The notes: generated by a model not told the origin, from the sequence alone. A stretch of 64,000 nucleotides of DNA from Tetranychus cinnabarinus (GCA_022266195.1 WHVY01000003.1:6448001-6512000); one strand, 5' to 3'. Numbered from the stretch's first letter, positions 22,345-34,745 are shown. Program-made: numbers and translations.

Positions 22345-25300
22345 TCCTGTTAAAATGGCTAATCGTTAACAATTGATTGAATACGATAAGATGGAAAAGT
22401 GTTTATGCGGAAAAATAAAGACCCATCCAAATCAGAGATTATCCCTTTGTCATGATCTGCTAGGAATTCTCTTTCTATTCCAATCAACCCAAGCATTGTC
22501 ATTATTTATCATGCTCATCATGGTAATACACAGTCATAATTATCAACATTCAGTAACAATTAATAAACCAAACTAAATATCAAATTCACAATGAAACAAT
22601 TACACAATACAATAATTACAATGGGTAAGAAGATAGCAAGCAATAGCCAAGAGAACCCAAGAGAAGCGCCAATTCAAAACAAAAGGGAAAAATCTATCAT
22701 CACAAATTGTTTCTTTAGCCACAAAGTGAAACAATAAAATTTATAAATAATGCTAAATACTCTTATTATTATGCTATAGAATAACAAGTTTTTCTGGTTC
22801 AAATTGTACTTGAATTTCCTCAAGATAATGATAGCTCAGTTTATGAAATTTTTTATAATCCAACCAATTATTATCACATTAGGTAAAGATTAAACTGCTT
22901 AATAATAACAACATGTAATAATTAGCTAAAAACAAGACACATTTTTTTACAGGTTAAAGTAAAGTTCATTGGCTTCAGCAGTTATTTCCTTCATCAATTC
23001 TATTTACACCTAACAATGGCTAATAATTAGCTATTAACAGCCAACATGACAAACATAATTTTATATCATATTAATGAACCCTTAAACTTTTCAAGTGTTT
23101 ACAATGTTTTCAAGAGGAAATTCAATCCAATGTTTAATAGTTTCATTTACAATATATTGAGAGTTCATTTTATAATTTATACAGAATATACATAATGCAT
23201 GATTATCATAATCATAACGTCATGATAATATATTATTAATAAATATGTCAGCAGTGAATTGAAGATACTTTTAAAGCTGAATAATAGAAAATTTTAATCT
23301 GTTAAAAATGCAATCTTAGTTACTCAAGTTGATTGAAAAAATTTTCATTGTCAAAGTAAATTGAAATACAGCAACATTGAAGGCTTCAATTGAAAATCTG
23401 AAACCCAAAATGAACCCAAAAACCCACGATTAAACATTTAATAAATTCAGAAATACAAAGCAAAGAATCAATCTCAGATAATCTAAAGTCAATGGAAGAG
23501 GTAAAAGAATCAAGTTCAATCCTAATTTATATTATTTGCTGGTTAAATTGGCTGTTGGCCTAATGAATGAGTTCCTTTGCAATGTGAGATGTTAACCACT
23601 GGTCTATGTTTTCAAAGCTGGTCATTGTTACACTTGACCTGACAATTATTTGAAGCTAAAGGGTGAAATGAGAGACAATGTTTATTGAAGGATATTGGAT
23701 TTGAGTTTCAATTCTGTCAGTCTAATAACTGTTATAAAATGGAAACAGTAATAATTATGTTTACACTGGTTGGGATAAATTTCCGATTCTTTGGAGATAG
23801 AAACGGAAAAAAGTGAATAAGCTCATCATGTAATTCACCCTTGAAAGTTTCTATTCATTTCAAGGTGTTAATGGGTTTTTGAATATAAATATGATAATCA
23901 TTTTTATGCTGCTCTATGAATATTATACCTGAGGATGTTGTGTGTAAAGAAAAAGAAGTAAAGTTGATTCTTTTTTTTCTTGATTGTTCCCAGGTAAAAT
24001 AAATATTTGAAAAGGTTCAATACCAATATGAAAGATGATCATGAACTTGGAAATGTGTCTATTTAATCATGAAAGGTTAAAGTGTTTCTCAAGTGATGGT
24101 AAGTGGATTGAAATTTGGCTCATTCCTATTCATTACTTAGCAACCAACATCTTTCGGGTTATTTTCATTGCATCATTATCAAATAATATCAAGGGATTAA
24201 TAATATCAAATCAAAATAAGTGATGAATCGTGGAGATTGACATTGAAATTTTCATTTCATTTGACAACAGTCGTACAATGTTTACCTTTAAAACATTAAT
24301 ATTGCAGTTTACCTGTTCTTTGGAGACTCTTGTACTTTTCATCAACATTCAACTTAATTTTTAGAAACGTTTTCAATTAATATTACAAGAGACTCTACCA
24401 TCGTTACTAATCGCAACATTGTTATAGATTAACAACTGAGATTTTGTCAGTTTAATTTTTAATTTGGCCATCAATTTAGATTGAAATACAAATGTATAAT
24501 ACATCTTGAAGAGGAATCGGAAATAAAGAAACCAAATGATTCTCCAATTGTTCAAGTGCAAGAAATGAATCAAAGCAAACCAAAAGTGTGTAAAATATAC
24601 AAATGCCTAAGTTAGGGTCAACAGTTTTATATTTTTTTTTGAACACAGGAAGAAAATTTGAACCAAATCGATGATAAAATAGGTCATTGAATATTTAGAA
24701 TATAATTAAATCGAAAATGGTTGATCTTGCAATTCAATTAAATCCTGAATTTACACAAGAATAACGACTGAACCCAGTTGAATCAAATAAACAAGATTTT
24801 GTAATTGAAAAATTGTCTTTAGCCAGAACGTCATCGGGTTAAATTATAATATCTATAAAGTTTTTCCGTTTCTGTGAATGATTTGAAATACGGATTCTGA
24901 TATATCGTGAATGATATCAGAAATCTGAGAAGAGGTGAATTCAAACGTTTTTCAAGTTTCTAAGGCTCAGGTATTTTGATTTCTTTTTTGTTTTAGACTT
25001 GTCACATTTAAAATTGGAACCAAGTTTGGAATTAGAAAAGGTAATTTAACAGATAACAGGCTTGGTTACAGGCTTCTCTGGTTAATCTGATTGTCTTGAT
25101 TAGTTGCCATTGAGCTGGTTTTGTTTGTTTTGACAGTCAAACTAATTTGATCAGTTAGACGAAAATTAGGCTTTTAGTTAAATACTTTTATCCTTGTTTG
25201 GGTGAAAGGGCAATCAAATGAAAGTTGAATGTAATTTTTCAAGAACGCTTAAAGAAGAAATTAAATCTTGGATTTAGAGAAAGAGAAAGGTAATTGGATT

Positions 25301-26086
25301 GATTTGATGGTTCAGATGGATGATGTTACCAATGTTGTTTAAATGAAAAAGATAGAATAAGATGAGTAAATATCAATCAGGATTCCATGTTGATTGGATT
25401 CGTTTCCTTCAAATTCACTGCGACTTTTTTTTGTTGAGTTTTCTTTATATTTTTTGTTTCAAATTTATTGGAACAGCCGCAGGATGAAGATGACGAGAGA
25501 AGATGAAGATAGAGAGAGAGAGGAGGTGGGATAAAGGAGGTAAATTATGGTAGATATAATCAAATCTATCACCAAACTCTCTTCTTTCCATACTCAGTTT
25601 CAATTCTTTGTACAAAATTTGGGCAATCTTGATAACTTTTCCAGTGTTCCTTTTTGTCAATTAAAATTTAATTGCACTTCGCTTAATCTGATAATTTGTT
25701 TAACTTTTTTATCCAGCCATAATTGTTTTCGTCCTAGCTGTTCCACCACCAACGACTCTTCCAGAAAATAATTTACATCAATTACCACCTGAACTTGAAA
25801 ATTGTCAACAAAGGATTATTTTGTTTTTGTTTGTCCCAGTTTGTTCCTTGACAGTTTCAAATCTTAATCTTTCTTTTCAACAGTTCATTTTGGTTTTCAA
25901 ATTTGTCGTTACATTTGATGGGTTAAAGATAATTTTTGTTTTGTGCTCCTTTTGTCATCTGGTTTAATGCTTGATTAATAATGTAGTTTGTCCTGTGATT
26001 ATTAAATGGCCATCATCTAGAGCGATTCTATTCTTTGATAAAAACCAAAATGTAACTTTAAGTCTCAGTGAATCATTAAATTATCA
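22345..26086. other. Gene-poor interval between CP7 and the GPCR gene
   Basis: About 3.7 kb, AT-rich. Short open frames (22373-22576, 24035-24223, 25547-25771 on plus; 24373-24573, 25445-25660 on minus) show no motif or coding signature. A purine-rich GA run lies at about 25510-25525. The GPCR promoter must lie in the last part, but I see no confident TATA box. Nothing else is supported. Confidence 0.5.
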
Positions 26087-29000
26087 ATGGGAAGTTTTAT
26101 GGAAAAGAAAAATATTCTGACAATCCACATCGAATCATTTTTTCTTTTAACCATTTTAGTTAATTTGACGAGTGTTTCACCCATCAGCCCACCATTACAG
26201 TTAAATATACAGCCACAAAATGAACGAACACAAAGACTTTCATTACAGAGGGATTTTCATCAGCAACAACAACACCAACAGATTCGCTATGATAAACAAC
26301 AGCAAAATGGAAATGAATATCAGCAAGAGTTGACCAAAACTAGTAATAAACGGCAGCAACAATTCAAATCATCTGAATCAACTAAAGAGTTAATAGAGCA
26401 ACAAGAGATACGGGAAAGACAGATACTGTTGATACAAGAGAAACAACGTCAACAAAAAGAGCAATTACAACGATTGGGTGTAAATTTGGTCTGTGACACG
26501 CATTTATGTTCAGCTAATAATGAAGATTATGGCGATGACAATGATTTAAATAACAATGTTGGCGACAACAGTCTTCAAGCAGATGAACCAACTGAAACCA
26601 AACAGTGTAGCTGTGAACCAGCCTGTACTAAGTATGGTGATTGTTGCTTGGATTCAGAGTATTCTAAAACAACTTTGGACAGTAAAAATCACGGTATCGG
26701 TAAAATAGATGGTCCTTGGCGCCATTGGCAATGTACAACACTACGACTGTTCAGCCATTCAATTCACATTCTAACCATATCAGGGTGTTCACGATTTTGG
26801 CCTCGAAAACCTGGTGATTCAATACAAGAAAAGTGTGAAGGTACCGGAGATGCTGATCCTTTCCTTTCAGTTCCCATTTATTCACCTCGATCCAAACACA
26901 ATTATCGTAATTTATATTGCGCTGTGTGTAATTATGATGCTACGTACGCTCAAACCTGGGAAACATTTACCATGTGTGTTAAAAACGATTCACTTGGTCG
27001 ATGCTCTAAGTCTTTTGTTTACTTTGAAAAGCCTAAAGGAGTAGATTTACATGAATGTTATCCAACAGATTATGATTATTGTCCTCGAACACTTAACAGT
27101 AATATTGGCACTGAAGATATGATCAAATGTGGACTTTACTATGCACCAGTAAAGTTGGCTGATGGATTTACGGCTAAAAATGAATGGTGTGCAGCCTGTA
27201 ACAATGTTACCATCATTGGTTCCGTTTGTCCAGAAACTCGTCCTCACTATGAAAGACCGCCAGTCACCATAAATTCTGGAAGACATTTTTCTCTTCCAGT
27301 TATTCTTGACATTGATTTTACAGCTGGAGGTTTGATTGTCGGTACACAAGAACGTTGTCCACCAAACCATGTTTACGATCCATGGAAGAGAGCTTGCCGA
27401 GTGGTTACTTGTGATCCTGATGCTCAACTTGAGGGAGATCGATGTGTTCCCACAGCTGATTATCACTCGGGTACAACATCAGCTTTCCAAGTTTGTCCAA
27501 AGATTAGCTTTAATCCGGAAGAATACATTATCTTTCCCAATGGAACAGCTTATATTGCCTCAAGGGATAAGAAGATTGAACCAGGACATTATCGTATTGA
27601 TGTAGCTTCACTCAAATTATCCATTTGTGCTCATTCCCATGTAATCTTGATTGGAAAATTCAGCCGAACCCATGATTTTCTTTCCAACATTGGTATTTCA
27701 ATATCAATTGTTTCACTTTTGGCCAAAATAATTCTCTTCTTCTGCCTTCCTGGTCCTCGTCGCACAGCTAATATTGTTATCCTCTTTCTCTGTATATCAC
27801 TTCTATTGGCTCAATCACTTTTCCTATTTGGCATTAACCTAACCTCAAATCCACTCTGTTGTCAAATTATTGGCATTTCAATTCATTATCTTTTTTTGGC
27901 AACTTTCTTCTGGATGAATGTACTTTCCTATGACATTTTCTGTACCTTCTCAATGGAAAGACTGGTTCCACAGGTTAAAATATCATCAACTCGACAAATC
28001 ATTTCTTATTCATTTTATGGTTGGTTTACACCTTTCATAGTCATTCTCATTTCAACCATCGTTGACCAATATGCTAAGTCATCTATTTTTGCCCCCAACT
28101 ATGGCCATAAAATGTGCTGGGTTTCCAATCGTCTGGCTCTTCTTGTTTTCTTTGCTGCTCCAGTTGCGATTCTTTTAATAACGAACTCAGGTAAAGAAAT
28201 ACTTTCCAGTTATTTTCTGAAAAAAAAGATGAGATGAAGTTGAAACAATTACTCTAAACGATAATTCCATTTTTGATTAATATTGGTTATGTAGTAAACA
28301 TTTAAACAAAAAGTAAAGTGATTCTTTACTATTTGATTGAAGCTTTTTCTAAATTTTTTGTAATATTTTGCAAATTTGATTGATTGGTTAACCTCAACTC
28401 TTGCAGTAATCAACATTACCGGTGTGATTTGTTATTGATTAATGATCGCAATTTCATTTTATGTGTAATCAGCTTTTGTTTGCTTCATTCCAACAAGTTA
28501 AATAGATTGTAAATATTACTGGTTTTATTTGTCAATTTTTTTCCTTCGTTAGACCTCGATTGAAGTAATAGTATTGTCAAATTTATCTTTGGGTTACCAG
28601 TAACTCACTTGTTTTATGTTATTTTGATTACTATTCTAACTCAATTATACGTTTACATTATGACCTAACTTTACCAAGAAAACTTTTCCATTAGTTTCGA
28701 TTAGGATATTGATTGATTGCATGAATATAACAAAAAAATTATCCTGAGTGAAGACAAGCAATAGGGATTTTTTCACAGGATAATACTGAATGAGTTGACT
28801 TGTTTACCTTTCAAAAAATTCACCACCATTCGCATGTATTTACTATATTTTTATAATTGTTGCCGTCATGATCCAATGAGTTTGTGGCAGGTAAATCCTT
28901 TTCAAGACTAGCATCGGACTTGAAATCGAGTTAACCAATCACAGTGGTTTCAGTGAGATCATTTGTCATAAACGAGGTAGAATAGCCAGAGATAATGAGA

Positions 29001-31065
29001 AATGGCGCAAATGTGAGAGGAAAGGCGGCATCGTCGGCTTTACTCTTTCATTTTGCCCTGGAAATTTTTATATATTGTAAAAATATTTCCCTGGTAGAGA
29101 GAGAGTAAAAATTGATGGGAAAAACTTTGAGTCTGTGTGAAAATCAGCATCTAAGCAGGTCAATCTTGACAAGATTTTGGTCCCTCAACAGCAATGCCAG
29201 TAAAGTAAACAAATGAGCCCTTTGAAAGTTTTCCTGTAAAAAGCAAAAGCTTGTTAAATAAAGCCTTTCTTTACTCATTGTCACCAAGTTTACACATTAT
29301 CTTTGTGAGACTTAATTCAATGCTTACCTTGTTTAGATAGTGGTGGAAGAAGAAACTCGTTTGGTACATAATTAAATTAATCATAGTCATCTGAGTTTAA
29401 ACAAACACTAAATGATCACAGATGTTTTCAATTTTTATAAAATGAATTTAGTTAAAGATGAACGCTTTAAAGTTTCTTTTTCACTTTTAAAAAGAGAACT
29501 CAGAGAAGTTTGATTGGGCGGTAATTTCATTACCATCTAATAAAATTAAATTAAAGGAATAGTTGAAAAGCAATTACATTAATCTTATAATAAAAATAAA
29601 TGTTATATAATCAACAATTTTCCATAAAATTTTTCAAATTTTACTTGAACAGTACTAGGTGACATCTAGTGTTAACTAATAGACTCAAATAACAATTTCA
29701 GTTTGTTTTTGAGTTTCACTTTTAGAAATGTTTATTGATCGTAAAAAAAGCAATTTATTAAGTAAACTGTGAGTTTATTAAATCAAGTTTATTGAAGCTA
29801 TAACTTTTATAACCTTTTAATTAACCCTCTATCCAATGGGTTATTGATTTAAAATTAATAACAATTCTTAATACTAACCTTTAGCTTCATCTAAATTTAA
29901 ATTGTAATTGTGATTGTTGTAAGCAAATGAAAACGAAGGTTCATATTTAACTTTTAGTAGCGAGCATTATTGAGTTTACTTAATGGCTCCTTGAAAGTTA
30001 TTAATCATTATAAATCATGTCCTTTTATTGATAATTTATGGTTTCTGCTAGTTAATCAAAAGTTATGATTTTACGGTTTAAATGAAGAACAAATTTTAAA
30101 CCATTTTTGTTGAAAAAAATACCAATTATGAGAGTAAAATTTTAATTGTGATTACCTTTCATTAATGTCCATTTATCCTCAACATAACAAGATAACTCAA
30201 TTTAGATGTTTAAAATCATTGACTATTTCCGAAAAATAAAAAACAAACAACAATTAAATTTTCAAATTGTGACTTTAGCTTCAAGATTATCTTAAATTGT
30301 TCATAGTTTGATGTTTGGATGATCAAAATTTTATGCCATTTTCAGGTAACTAATGTTGAGATGAATGGATATTAATAGCGGTTACACATTTCCGTATTTA
30401 TATTTGCAAATTTTTTTGCTACAACATTTATTGCTGTAACAAATTGTACCAGTTTGAGCATTTCTAATCGACACTTTCAATTACTAATCTAAAATGAACT
30501 GAATTTACCAGCGAATAAATAGCAAATCAATTGAGTTCCAGGTTTAAAAGTGTTCAAGTCACAATTTTATTGGCTTCAAGTCTGAACAAGTCTTGTATTC
30601 TTGAGCTGTGAAGAGTCAGTTAAGGTTCACTCTCAGGAGTGAAATAAAAACATATTGGTAAAATTTAAATACAGATGAATAACTTTGATTCCAATGTTTT
30701 CCTTTTTTTTTGTTTCAACAGTTTTCTTTGCTTTCACTGCAACTCGAATCAACAAAATATCCAAAATTGGTAAATTGGCTCGTGAAAATGTCGCTATCAG
30801 ACGTAAAACGTTCATCATTTATACAAAATTATTCCTGATTATGGGTTTAACATGGATATTTGGCTTTGTTGCAGCTTATGCTAACAATTCATTCCTTTGG
30901 TCACTTTTCATTATCTTTAACAGTCTCCAAGGGTTTTACATATTGATCGCATTTACTGACTTTAAATGGGCCAATCTTCGTAATTTAATTTCATGTCCAT
31001 TGCAACGAGTAGCCACATCAAGTTCATCAATAGCTACTGCAACAACCATTTCAACTGAACAATAA
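26087..31065 (+). CDS. Family B methuselah-like seven-transmembrane receptor with somatomedin-B-like ectodomain, 815 aa
   Basis: Two exons, 26087-28190 and 30722-31065, join in phase (donor CAG|GTAAAG, acceptor TTTCAACAG). Order: signal peptide about 15-35; Gln-rich, charged, probably coiled stretch about 45-130; somatomedin-B-like Cys cluster (CSCEPACTKYGDCC) about 170-190; a long Cys-rich region to about 515; then seven membrane helices. TM1 is near 531-553, TM2 562-583, TM3 590-615, TM4 637-659 and TM5 681-712. TM6 (LFLIMGLTWIFGFVAAYA) and TM7 (LFIIFNSLQGFYILIAF) come from exon 2. The CW pair before TM5 (HKMCWVSN), the PGPRRTANIVILFLC segment and FNSLQGFYI are typical of methuselah-like family B receptors. 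The ligand is unknown. The intron splits the TM5 coding region. Methionine 5 is an alternative start. Upstream non-coding exons cannot be excluded. Confidence 0.9.
28191..30721 (+). other. Intron 1 of the GPCR gene
   Basis: A 2531-nt GT-AG intron, about 30 times longer than most introns here. Read through, it adds a short basic tail (SGKEILSSYFLKKKMR) and a stop at 28235-28237, truncating the receptor after TM5. I see no nested gene or repeat family in it. Confidence 0.75.
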
Positions 31066-31094
31066 AGTAAACTGATGATGAAAAACATAACATT

Positions 31095-31100
31095 AATAAA
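31095..31100 (+). terminator. Poly(A) signal of the GPCR gene
   Basis: AATAAA about 30 nt past the stop codon, followed by further A-rich sequence (AATAAAAACC). An overlapping AATAAAG spans the stop itself. Confidence 0.55.
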
Positions 31101-31282
31101 TAAAAACCAATAAAAAAATTAACAAACATAACCATCATACAACCATCTTGATCATTGTCAAATGTGGGTTGACAAATAATTGGAGAGGTGACCATTGAAG
31201 GTTATATAAAAATCATTGACTTGGCAAGAAATTGTATTTTATAGATGATTATTATTTGAATTAATTTTCGTTTACAGTTTGG

Positions 31283-32697
31283 TTAGATACAGATCACAAA
31301 ATTGACCCTAAAAACACCATCATATTGTTCATTATGTCCAGGTCCCATGATACGTCTAAAGCTTTGATCATCAGGATCATCGTCATAGTCTTGCTTGTTC
31401 ACGTCCAAAGTTGATACCGGAGGTGTATTGGACAATGGACAGAATAGAGTAGTTATGGATGGCCCAAACAACTCAAGAGCATGGTCAATTAAATAGGCGA
31501 TCAAATTTGGAACTAATTTAGAAATTACCTAAGAAATGAAGGGTAAGAAAAAATAATAAGTCAGATGACAAGTTTACTTTGATGAGAGATTGACAATGGA
31601 CATACCTCACATCGTTTTACGGAGACTTGACTATCATCGGTTAATAGACTGGGTGCTATGCAAACAGCTAAATTATTGGAGCTCATCATATTTTCATCAG
31701 ATTGTTGAGCAATATGCCATAAAACACTGATAAAGTATTTTAACAAAATTAAATTGGCAGGCTTCAATTTATCCAATAACTGTTTGATTCTTTTACTTTT
31801 TTCCATTTCGGTGGCACTATTTGTTATGACAGCCATCCAATCGTCGAGATACTTTTTCTCTAACAAACCATCCGGAAGACAACGAATGAGTTCTTTAAAG
31901 ACGGAAGCAATGGCAGTAACCGGGTAATCATCTAAATCCATCTCGGGATTTTCTTCCAGTTTCATTTTAAGCTCACGACAAATCCGTGTGTTGGCCGATT
32001 TACGGAAAATGCCCACAGTGGAAGGTCCTTTAATGTAAAGTTGTTTAAGAAGATTAATTAACGGTGGAATCAGGGTGATTTGATCTTTACACAATACACT
32101 CATCTCGGGACCACACAGTTTTCTCAGTGAAATCTCTGAAGTCGATAAGGATGAATAATACGAAGAGGTTGGTGATGAAGATGAAGAGGAAGACGTTGAA
32201 GATGATGATGAAGAAGAAGAGGATGAAGATGAAGTAGAGGACGGAGATAGAGATGAAGATGAAATATTACAATTGGATGCCAGACTTATCGGGCTTGTTG
32301 AACCATCAACGGTTGTATAAATGCACTTGGTACTAGAACTTTTCCGAAAAGGCCAGTTTATTGTTTTACGCCGACTTTTTTTCACAATTTTTGGTGAATC
32401 AATATTGTTAACTATGCTATTATTATTGTGAAAATTATTATTATTAAGGTTGTTGTTGTTGTTGTGGTTAATATTAAACTTGATGATATTGATGGAGTTG
32501 TTGTTCTTGTAATTACAATTGATGATGTTATGTGCACATTTGTACATTTTCCTTCGCAACAGAAACGAGTAACTTTCTTTCAAAATATTCCTACTTTCTT
32601 CCTTCCATTGGCAGAGATCCATGTGGTCCGGGCTTTGTGGGTTTGATGATGAACACATTTGACCAAGATATTTGTCATACTGTGACATGCGATCCAA
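31283..32697 (-). CDS. RhoGAP-domain protein (ARHGAP20/TAGAP-like), 3' exons
   Basis: Two exons, 32697-31606 and 31528-31283, joined across a 77-nt intron (TGTGAG|GTATGT, TTCTTAG|GTAATT) give 445 codons. The exon starts with TTG directly after an ACTATAG acceptor, so it is probably not the first exon; if it were, the first ATG would be at 32688. Order: a basic and acidic N-part; an Asn-rich tract about 63-105; a basic patch (KKSRRKTINWPFRKS); a Ser run about 144-187; then the RhoGAP domain about 194-385. The domain has the arginine finger in GPSTVGIFRKSAN (about Arg232), PVTAIASVFKELIRCLP, and LIxLLKYFISVLWHI followed by NNLAVCIAPSLL. Such domains stimulate GTP hydrolysis by Rho-family GTPases. 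The LCG start and GIFRKSANxRxCRELK segment resemble ARHGAP20/TAGAP. The C-terminus is acidic. It is tail to tail with the GPCR gene (217 nt between stops). Confidence 0.88.
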
Positions 32698-32834
32698 CTA
32701 TAGTATCAAAGGTAAAACAAAACCAAGTTTATTAATACCCAAATGAAAAACAAAAGGAAGCGGAAGGTATAATGAGAGTAACATTTTTGTTTGCCTTCTC
32801 TAAACTCAGTTTAAAAACTAAAAGCGAAATGTTG

Positions 32835-32985
32835 AAACAGGGCAAAGAAAAACAAGCGAGAGAGAAAGAGAAGAGAAAAAAAGAGAAGAAGACAAGAGAA
32901 AGAGAAGATAAAGAAAGAGAAGAGAAGAGAAGAGAAAGAGAAAGGAAAAAGCAGGAACTTTCAAAAAAATTGAAAAAAGGTTGAC
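32835..32985. repeat. Purine-rich (GA/A) low-complexity tract
   Basis: About 150 nt of almost pure purine on the plus strand, an imperfect AGAGAAAG-type repeat. It keeps an open plus frame coding only Lys, Arg and Glu, which is a compositional artefact. On the minus strand, that of the RhoGAP gene, it is a strong polypyrimidine tract upstream of the 32698 acceptor. Confidence 0.7.
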
Positions 32986-33327
32986 TTAAGATATTCAAAA
33001 ATCAACTCAAATCTCATCTCTCGAACTCTCTTTACCTACTCACTCTCCTTTCCATCTTTCTCCCTTTTCCTTTCTCACTTTTGCTCCTAACCTTTTTTCC
33101 AGTTTAACCTCAACTTCCTATAGGAGGCAGTACATTGTTGGCGCTTCAGGGATTTAAGGGAGGGAAATACGAAAAGTTAACAAAACTGGCGAAAAGTTAA
33201 ATTTTCAAATTTTTAAGGTGAACAAAAATAATTATATCAGTAAATAAGTGCACAACAGTGATTGAGTGAAGGTCATTCTGGTCAAAACGTTACCTGCAAA
33301 ACCTGGCAATCGTCATCATCATCATCT

Positions 33328-33350
33328 TCTCTCTCTCTCTCTCTCTCTCT
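33328..33350. repeat. (TC)n microsatellite
   Basis: About 11 uninterrupted TC units, preceded by TCATCATCATC. Confidence 0.9.
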
Positions 33351-33771
33351 ATTCTTGTTGTTCACCTTTTCATTGCTACTCTCGTACCTTTGCAAAAAAA
33401 ATGAGGATGGTATTTGTTACCATAGCCCGAGGGTTAAAACAGGCTTTTATATATTTACCAAGGTAAAAAGATAAAGATGAAGATGATTATGAAGCTCAGC
33501 ACACACACAGCTAAAGAACAGTCAGAAAATCTTTGCACGAGCTAGAGCAAATATTATATTCAATAACATTGCTTCTTGCAAGTTGCAACCGGTTAAACCA
33601 GTTCAAGCCATATTATCATATGGCTATTATTGCTATTATTATCAAATTTTGTTGGCAAAATACCATTGAGTAAAGGAGCAAACATTTCACTAACCAATGG
33701 TCAAATTGTTAGACTTGTTATATCCTCGAAGTATACAAAAAAGTTGTTTTAACATCACGAAGCGTTTCAAA

Positions 33772-33900
33772 ATACAGGCCCAGTGGTTAGAACTGGTGCG
33801 ATAAGAATGCTAATCTTTGATACATCTAGCACCTAAAAAGGTAGCAAGGGGTAGACGGCGCCGTTAAAGCTGACGACTGGCCGGGCCGGGTAAACATTTG
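33772..33900 (+). mobile_element. Possible tRNA-derived SINE head
   Basis: GGCCCAGTGGTTAGAAC at about 33778-33794 closely fits the A box and D-arm of tRNA-derived SINEs. A B box would be expected 30-40 nt downstream, but only a degenerate sequence (CTTTGATACATC) is found. A GC-rich patch (GACGGCGCCG and GGCCGGGCCGGG) follows, very unlike the surrounding AT-rich DNA. No poly(A) tail or target duplication was found. It is probably an old or decayed copy. Confidence 0.4.
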
Positions 33901-34055
33901 CACAACCTAAGTGAAACCTCAACCAGTTTTATCTTTCCATTGTTTTTCATTGAAACTGTTAACCATTTTCCCTTAATCATCCATAACCATATCCATGTCA
34001 ACAATAAGATTACAATAAAAAACTAAACAAACAATGTTAGCAACTTAATACTGGA

Positions 34056-34433
34056 TACACTGGTAGCTCCACTTAATGCAACAAATTGGTCAATTTTTAT
34101 CGTAGTCGCCATCTAGTCTCTGAAGCTATCTTCAAGGTCGAGCGAGGTGGTGTAAACATCCGGATGATTTGGGTTCGAGGCTCCTTAACCTCATCACTTT
34201 GAAGGTATCCCTATCTGGGTCATGTACTCAGACCACTAGTCTAGAGCTAGTGGGCTACAGAAGTCTACTGTAGCGGGCATCCGAAAAACATGGTCTCTTC
34301 TCACACTGATTAATAAAATCGAGAATTATTGCATATTAATGTCTCAAAACAATAAAATACCAAGGATGGCGACACTGGGAAATTGCGTTAAGTGAGACCC
34401 TAATTTGTTGTGCTAAGTGCAGCTAACAGTGTA
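34056..34433. mobile_element. MITE with 32-nt terminal inverted repeats and TA ends
   Basis: The left arm 34056-34087 (TACACTGGTAGCTCCACTTA and on) and the reverse complement of 34402-34433 (TACACTGTTAGCTGCACTTA and on) match at 27 of 32 positions by eye, both ending CAACAAATT. If the outer TA is the target duplication, the element ends CACTG...CAGTG, as expected for a Tc1/mariner-type non-autonomous element of about 374 bp. The interior has no ORF and is GC-richer than its flanks. It includes a tRNA B-box-like GGGTTCGAGGCTCC at about 34167-34180. Confidence 0.7.
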
Positions 34434-34497
34434 GACCAAATGAAGGTTACAGGGTTCCTAACCATAACACGAGAAAATGGGTTTAATGGGACCAGCT

Positions 34498-34745
34498 TTT
34501 TTCCACCGGATTGTCCACCAAATTAACCACATCCAACATCATTACTTTTTAAAGAGACTTTTCTCAACAAAATTGTCCACCACTTTTAGAGTGGCTTTTA
34601 CCACCACATTTCAAACAATTTTTTGTAAGTTTGTCCACTACCCAGAACCACAAAATTGTTCACCACTTTTCGGATATGATGGGATTAATAGTTGATGTAT
34701 TGGATTCGGGCGGTAGACAATATGGTGGAAAATCCGGTGGAAAAA
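34498..34745. repeat. Long inverted repeat / potential stem-loop
   Basis: The arm 34498-34520 (TTTTTCCACCGGATT plus GTCCACCA) and the reverse complement of 34723-34745 match at 22 of 23 positions. The left side also has several more (T)TGTCCACCAC-like motifs, and the right side several GGTGGAAAAA-like motifs, so the complementarity extends imperfectly beyond the arms. The loop is about 200 nt. It lies 65 bp past the MITE. Confidence 0.65.

Noticed and set aside
27047..27466. Minus-strand ORF of 139 codons opposite the GPCR exon
   Set aside because: Antisense shadow of a well-supported coding exon.
32772..32984. Plus-strand ORF of 70 codons, almost all Lys, Arg and Glu
   Set aside because: It is the direct translation of a purine-rich low-complexity tract; there is no start context, splice support or homologue pattern.
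34138..34260. Complete tRNA gene inside the MITE
   Set aside because: A GGTTCGA B-box-like segment is present, but I cannot fold an acceptor or anticodon stem around it; at most a tRNA-derived remnant.
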